A DNA stretch of 64,000 nt from Icerya purchasi (lineage: Eukaryota; Arthropoda; Insecta; Hemiptera; Monophlebidae). A program made the translations under genes and the position numbers. Below the pieces are notes generated by a model. It ran no database searches. It was not told where the DNA came from and saw only the letters and a list, made by a program, of their open reading frames with translations. The stretch lies in NCBI GenBank assembly GCA_039619475.1, contig CM077115.1, positions 154,045,774-154,109,773 on the forward strand. Reading direction: 5' to 3'. Positions within the stretch are counted from its first letter, which is position 1; every line of letters starts with the position of its first letter. Shown here one piece after another: positions 53,701-59,700 of the stretch.

Positions 53701-56700
53701 CCCAAAAAAATATCCCAATTTTATGTAACGTTTGTTATATTTTATAGAATTTTTGTTATTGTTATTTAAAAAATGTCACAATTTTATATAACGAAATATA
53801 TAACGAAAAATGTAATGAAACAATATCTTAATTTTATGTAATGAAAGGTAAATGTTAGGATAGGATTTTTGTGATTATGTTTTGTTTTTCTTTTTGTGTT
53901 GATGCCAGTAAGAATTACGTTGTAAATTTTGATCATTTTATACAAAATATAGAAGAGAAAGAGACATAAATAAATGCAAGAGGGGTCAAGGGGCACAGCC
54001 CCTTGCGAGGCCAAAATGGCCGAGATATATAGATATATAGATATATATATATGTATATATATATACGTAGTACATTTCAAAAGTAATGCACACATGTCCA
54101 TACAAAAAAAAATTATTTGATAAAGTCATATAAATACTACAATCGTTCAATATAATCGCTCTCCTCCACGATGATACATTCCCAGCGTCGAGGAAGGTTC
54201 TGGATGCCTTCCCGGAGGCCTTTGATGTTTAATTCACGAGTCCGCCGGGTCACAGCACTATTTAAGACCTCTAAATCCGAAAAACGGATTCCTCGCATCG
54301 GCTCCTTGAGCTTGCAGCCCAGCCGTATTCCGCAAAAATTGCTCGAATTTAAATCATTTTCACGAGGACGTGCGTTATCGTGATCTTCCTCTTCCCCAAC
54401 TCGTCTCATAGAAAATGAAAAACGCTGGTAGCCGACAGGTTTTCGATATCAGCTGTATGAGCTATCTCTTCGCATGTCATACGGCAATCTTCATTGGCCA
54501 GTGTTCCCACTATAGCGATGTTTGTGTTGTCAAGTGAAGTTCTTGGATGACCAATTACGCATCCTCAACCGACAAACGGCCTTCTTTAAATTTTTTGCCC
54601 AGCGGGAAATACTACTACGGTCTACGGTGCCACTGCTACACGCTTTTTCTAATGCAGAATGAATTTCTGTAGGCATACGACCGCGAAAAGTTTCAACTTT
54701 CACATACGATCGCTAGTCCAGATTTGTAACGCGACCTGAACGGTCTTCCATCATTACAAAAACACGTTTGTACGCACGCACAACACACTCGAAACTAATC
54801 ACAGTGCACATTGCCGTGTTGACAAAATTTCTTAGTATACATCCCTTCTGTTTCCCCCTCCTCCATGTGTACAGGCTGTGTAAGAACGTCGTGTGCATTA
54901 CTTTTGAAATGCCCTCCTGTGTTTGTGTGTGTGTGTGAAAAATATGAATTTTATTCTTGAATGAGGCTAGAAATAGAAGAGGACAGATTAAAATGCTACC
55001 ACTGATTCACCTATTAAAAAATGGAAGAAATAAGTTAGCCAATCTGTATTAAAATGAAAGCTGCAAAGAGTTGCAATACTGCGTACACGTACACCCCATC
55101 ATCATACGACATTCAATATTAACATTAAAACGACAATTAGTCTCAATTCATGTATTCACTCACTGCTCGACTAAACACAAAATGTAATTACTTAAAATTA
55201 TATGAAACAAATAAACTTAATCCTACCGTGTTGGCAAATCGAACCTCTGGAATCCATAAAGAACAAACAATATGAGCCCAATGACCACGATCGGTTTGTT
55301 TGAAAGCTCCTCCATTATTTGGACACAAAACACAATCAACGGCAGTTGAAGGTGAGTGCAAACATCGCCTAAGTTATAAAAATAAATATATAAAATATTA
55401 GTTAATTACAGTGTTTAATTAAAAATCAGTTTATTACGAAAGATGAAAGTAAAATTTATTATTCGACTGATATTAACGGAAATTTATTAACACGGCATGT
55501 AATCCATATCACCACAGATGCATACTATAATAAAAGTTAATAATTACAAAATTGCATCAAACTAATCTATTCTATTTAGCTTACAACAATATATGCTCTC
55601 GATGATCATGGAAAAAATGAAATTTCCACTATAATAAAATATTTCTTTTGAGATATTAAAGCATATGGAAAGTCGATAAGTAACAATTATCTATAAGTGT
55701 AATATCCGATTTTAATCTTCTATTGCACATTTTCACATTCAGACAATTACGAGAAATAAAATTATTACACGCGAAGAGAAAATCCTCTTTAACTCATCAG
55801 CAATAGCTTAAAAAACATGACCGCGAAATCAAAACAAAAATCATATTCACGTGATTCGTATTACTATAATCAAAGAACCCAATAGTTATGAAACATAGAT
55901 AAGGGTTGAATCTTGTAATGTTTCATTACAGTTTGAACGTGTAAAACAATGAAATAACAAATAAAATAAAATAGAAAATAAATCAACGAATAAATAAATT
56001 CCAAACTATCGGACAATGTGGTAAGAGAGAAAATGTGCGAGTGTATGAGTTCATGTTGTCGGTCAAAAGTGAATACTATCATGTAGGCACATTAAAGTGA
56101 AATGCGCACCTCCCATTGATGAAAAATGATCGTGATTGATGGTCGAGGAAGAAAAGAAGAAATGATTGAGGAGACACGCCGAAAGACCGAGTGCGGGTCA
56201 GTCAGTTGGTCTTTACCTTTCTTCTGGTTAGAAATCAATTTCATTAAACTCAAAAAAGGTTGATACTCGCGGTAAAAGAAAACGTAAAATCATTCTTTTG
56301 CCCTCCGCTTTCGTTGCATTTATTTGTAACAATATTACTGGTTCCACTCCCATATGAATTAAATAGTTGTTCGCCGGCAACAATGGTATCAGATGCGTTT
56401 ATTCAAAACTACCACTGACGTCGACAGATATTGCATTGAAAGGAGTTGGCCAGCAAACAGTGAACAAAGACTACAACGTAAGAGAAAATGAGAAAGTAAT
56501 AAATAAATGGATAAAGAATAGAATAAAATAAATTAATCGCCTACCTTAACAAAATAATAAACTCCAGTGAATGAGGGAAAAGAAATTAAATGATAATCCT
56601 GTTTCCTTCAATAAATTCAAGAAGAAAAAAGAAAATCCTATCACTGGAACAAAGTAGATAAATAATACAGAACAGAGGATAATAAAATCTCCAAAAAACA

Positions 56701-59700
56701 CAAATCTCTTGTTATCAAATTGGTCGCAATTAGATAAGTTAAAAGTTGTTTCGAATTTTTTTCATCTTGATAACAACATTGAGTCGTTGTATACAGAATC
56801 GATGAATTAGTGTCTGATTGGAGCGACTAGTAAATCGGAATTTTATATCTTTATCTTTAATGTCTGCTAGGGAAAAAAATCAAAATTTCCTAAACAATTC
56901 TTTAATGACTGATCCGTTTTCGTATTGCAAGAGTCCCAATAGTGATTTACACGACACACTCAAAAAACAGAAAGTCAACTTTCTTTTATCGGTAACAATC
57001 GTTGAAGATGTTATTACAAAATTCTTTTAACATTCCTTATTCGTCACGTTTAAAGCTGTTCCTATACGAAAGATATAAATCGACTCTATTGGCAATCAAC
57101 ATATTTTCGCCCGTTTGCGTCTAAAGATTATATCAACCAACTGTAGCAGAGACGTCAGTGGTAGATGAAGGTCGACAATATTAAGAAAAAAACATGAAAA
57201 TTCTCGTCCAAATGAATGACCGCCAGGAGTGTCACTGACGTAATTTAAACATTATGCACTTCAATAAATACCCAGCTCTTTACAGAACATAGAAAGTAGC
57301 ATCATTCTAAGTTAATTTGCATTATCAGTTAAAAATATTTACATTAAAAATGGTGAAATAAAATGGTTAAAATTTTTTATATATATATGTATACATCAAT
57401 TTCAAGATTTACTCTAAAATTTAATAAGGATGCGCTAAAAAGTAAAAAATAATTGTTTGATAAAAAATAATTATTTGATAACAAATAATATATTTTTGAG
57501 TAATATATCTTAAGGAAATATGATAGTTCTTAAACAATATTAATACTTATTTACAGTCGGCGGCAAATTAAAATTGTAATCACAATTAAAAACCGTATTA
57601 AATACTTGTGATGATTCAAATACATGGCTTATAGAAATTGAATGACTGTGCTGTTATACTCATTAAATTATTTTTAGATGTTGTACTCCAAAAATTTAAT
57701 GTTGTGTAGCAATTATCATAATATCTTTATGTATGTTACTCAATAATATATCATTTTTTAGCTAATTACTCTTTTTTACTTTTTAATGCATTTTTATTAA
57801 ATTTTTAGAGTAAATCTTGAAATCGGTATTTTTTTTTAACTATTTTATTTTACATTTATTATGGAATAAAAAAAATAACACCGATTTTTTTTCCTCTTTT
57901 TTTTTTTCTATTTATATTAGTAATCTGACTCAGCTATCATAGTAATACCTAAAAATAATAATACCAGATCATCAATTCAATTTTCACTCAAAGCTTTCGA
58001 CAATATGGCAAGTTCACTAAATCGTCAGTCAGACATCAATCATCTTAATGGATGTCTGAAATCAAGATTTTTACGAGTATAGTTACGTTCCTTTTTCACA
58101 TTAACTAAAAAGTACAAAGTTGCGCTTTGGAGGGTATTTGGATTGGATCTTACTTGACATTTTAACAGAAGGATTTTAGAATTTAATTTGCGGTTACATA
58201 TTTACTTCTATTTTCAAAAAAATTTTCGGAAGTACCAGGTTTTTTAGTGTATAAATTTTTGTGGAATTTTTTGTAAAAGTGCAAAATGAAAAAGGTGGTG
58301 TGCGTCTGTTTATGAAGTTTAATTTTTATTGAAAAGGTTAAAAAAAAAAAGAAACAAAAGGCAATTGACATATCCGTTTTTGAAAAAAAGGTACATTTTG
58401 TGAAAAAGAATTTCAAAGTTGAAACGTTATTTTTCGAGAAAACAACTAAAATAACTAATTGATTCCAGCTTGGTGGGTGGGAACTTTGGGAATCTCTTCA
58501 GAGCTGTAGATGTCCTCTAAAGCTTTTGTTTCCGAGCCCTCTTTTTTTGGTTTTCTTTAAACTCTTGTCCAATGGAAATTTCCACCACCCTTATTCGATC
58601 CAAGTCTTTTTTTTCCCTTAATATTAATGCAATTATCGCCGATTTACAATCCAAGCTGCTGAAAAATCTGGCACTTTACAATATTTCCCTTATTGAATGT
58701 GGCTATGATTTCGCAAACAACAAATTATAATGTTGTTTGATAGACGACATTTTAGGAAGATGCATCCAGTTGATTCATTCGAGTTTTGTGCCGTATTGCA
58801 TTAGCACTTCTGTAACAAATCGAGATAAGCAAGTACCTTAAAATTTTGGGTTTAATCCGTTGAACTATTATTTTTTATTAATACAAGAGTAACGTCAGTT
58901 TTTAACAATGCTATTAGTAGTGATTAGGTTCAGAAAAACACGTGTTCGTGGATTCGTATCACACGGCGGAACTAATTATGTAATTCTGATTGTAACAATA
59001 GATAAGCATCCGCATCAGCTCAACCAACCGATCACGAACTGAATCAACGAATGATTCAGTATTGTTATAAAAATCCAGCGTGAAGAAAAATGTGATTCAG
59101 TTTCAGGTTCACCACACGTTTCCATTACGGAAGCTGAAATATTAACAGTTTATTCACTTCTTACTCTTGTTTTAGATCCATTCCGAATAAATATCAAAAA
59201 TGTATGACACTAGTTTAGCTAATGAAGTGAAAATTGATGTCAATATCAAATTAGAATTAGAGACATCTACTATCGTTTTGATATAAACAAAGTTCTTTTT
59301 ATAATCACGCGCATATGTTTTTTTCTTTTTCTATACTGATTGAACCATTCTTCCTTTATTTTCTTTTATTTACTCATCATCATCATCAAGTAGCAGCCCC
59401 AATCTGGGGATTGCTCACACCATTTCTACATTTTGCGGTTCCTTGCCATCTGAATTAGTTCGCTGCATTTTTTCCCGTCAATTTCTATCATTTCGATTCG
59501 TGTCCTTCCTCTTGTTGTTTTGCCTTTTATTTTCCCTTACATCGCTGTAACAAAAATTCCTCCTTCTCGGATCTTATGCGCGAGGTATTTCCTTTTTCTC
59601 TGGATTACGTCTTTTACTATATCGTATTCTGTCAGTTGCCACCTGCTTAAAACGTCTTTATTTTTGACCTTGGCCGTCCATGGTATTCTCATCATTCCTC

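Noticed and set aside
29001..54070. CRISPR-like array from repeated short units
   Set aside because: All short repeats here are microsatellites or transposon ends; there is no regular repeat-spacer pattern, and the DNA is eukaryotic.
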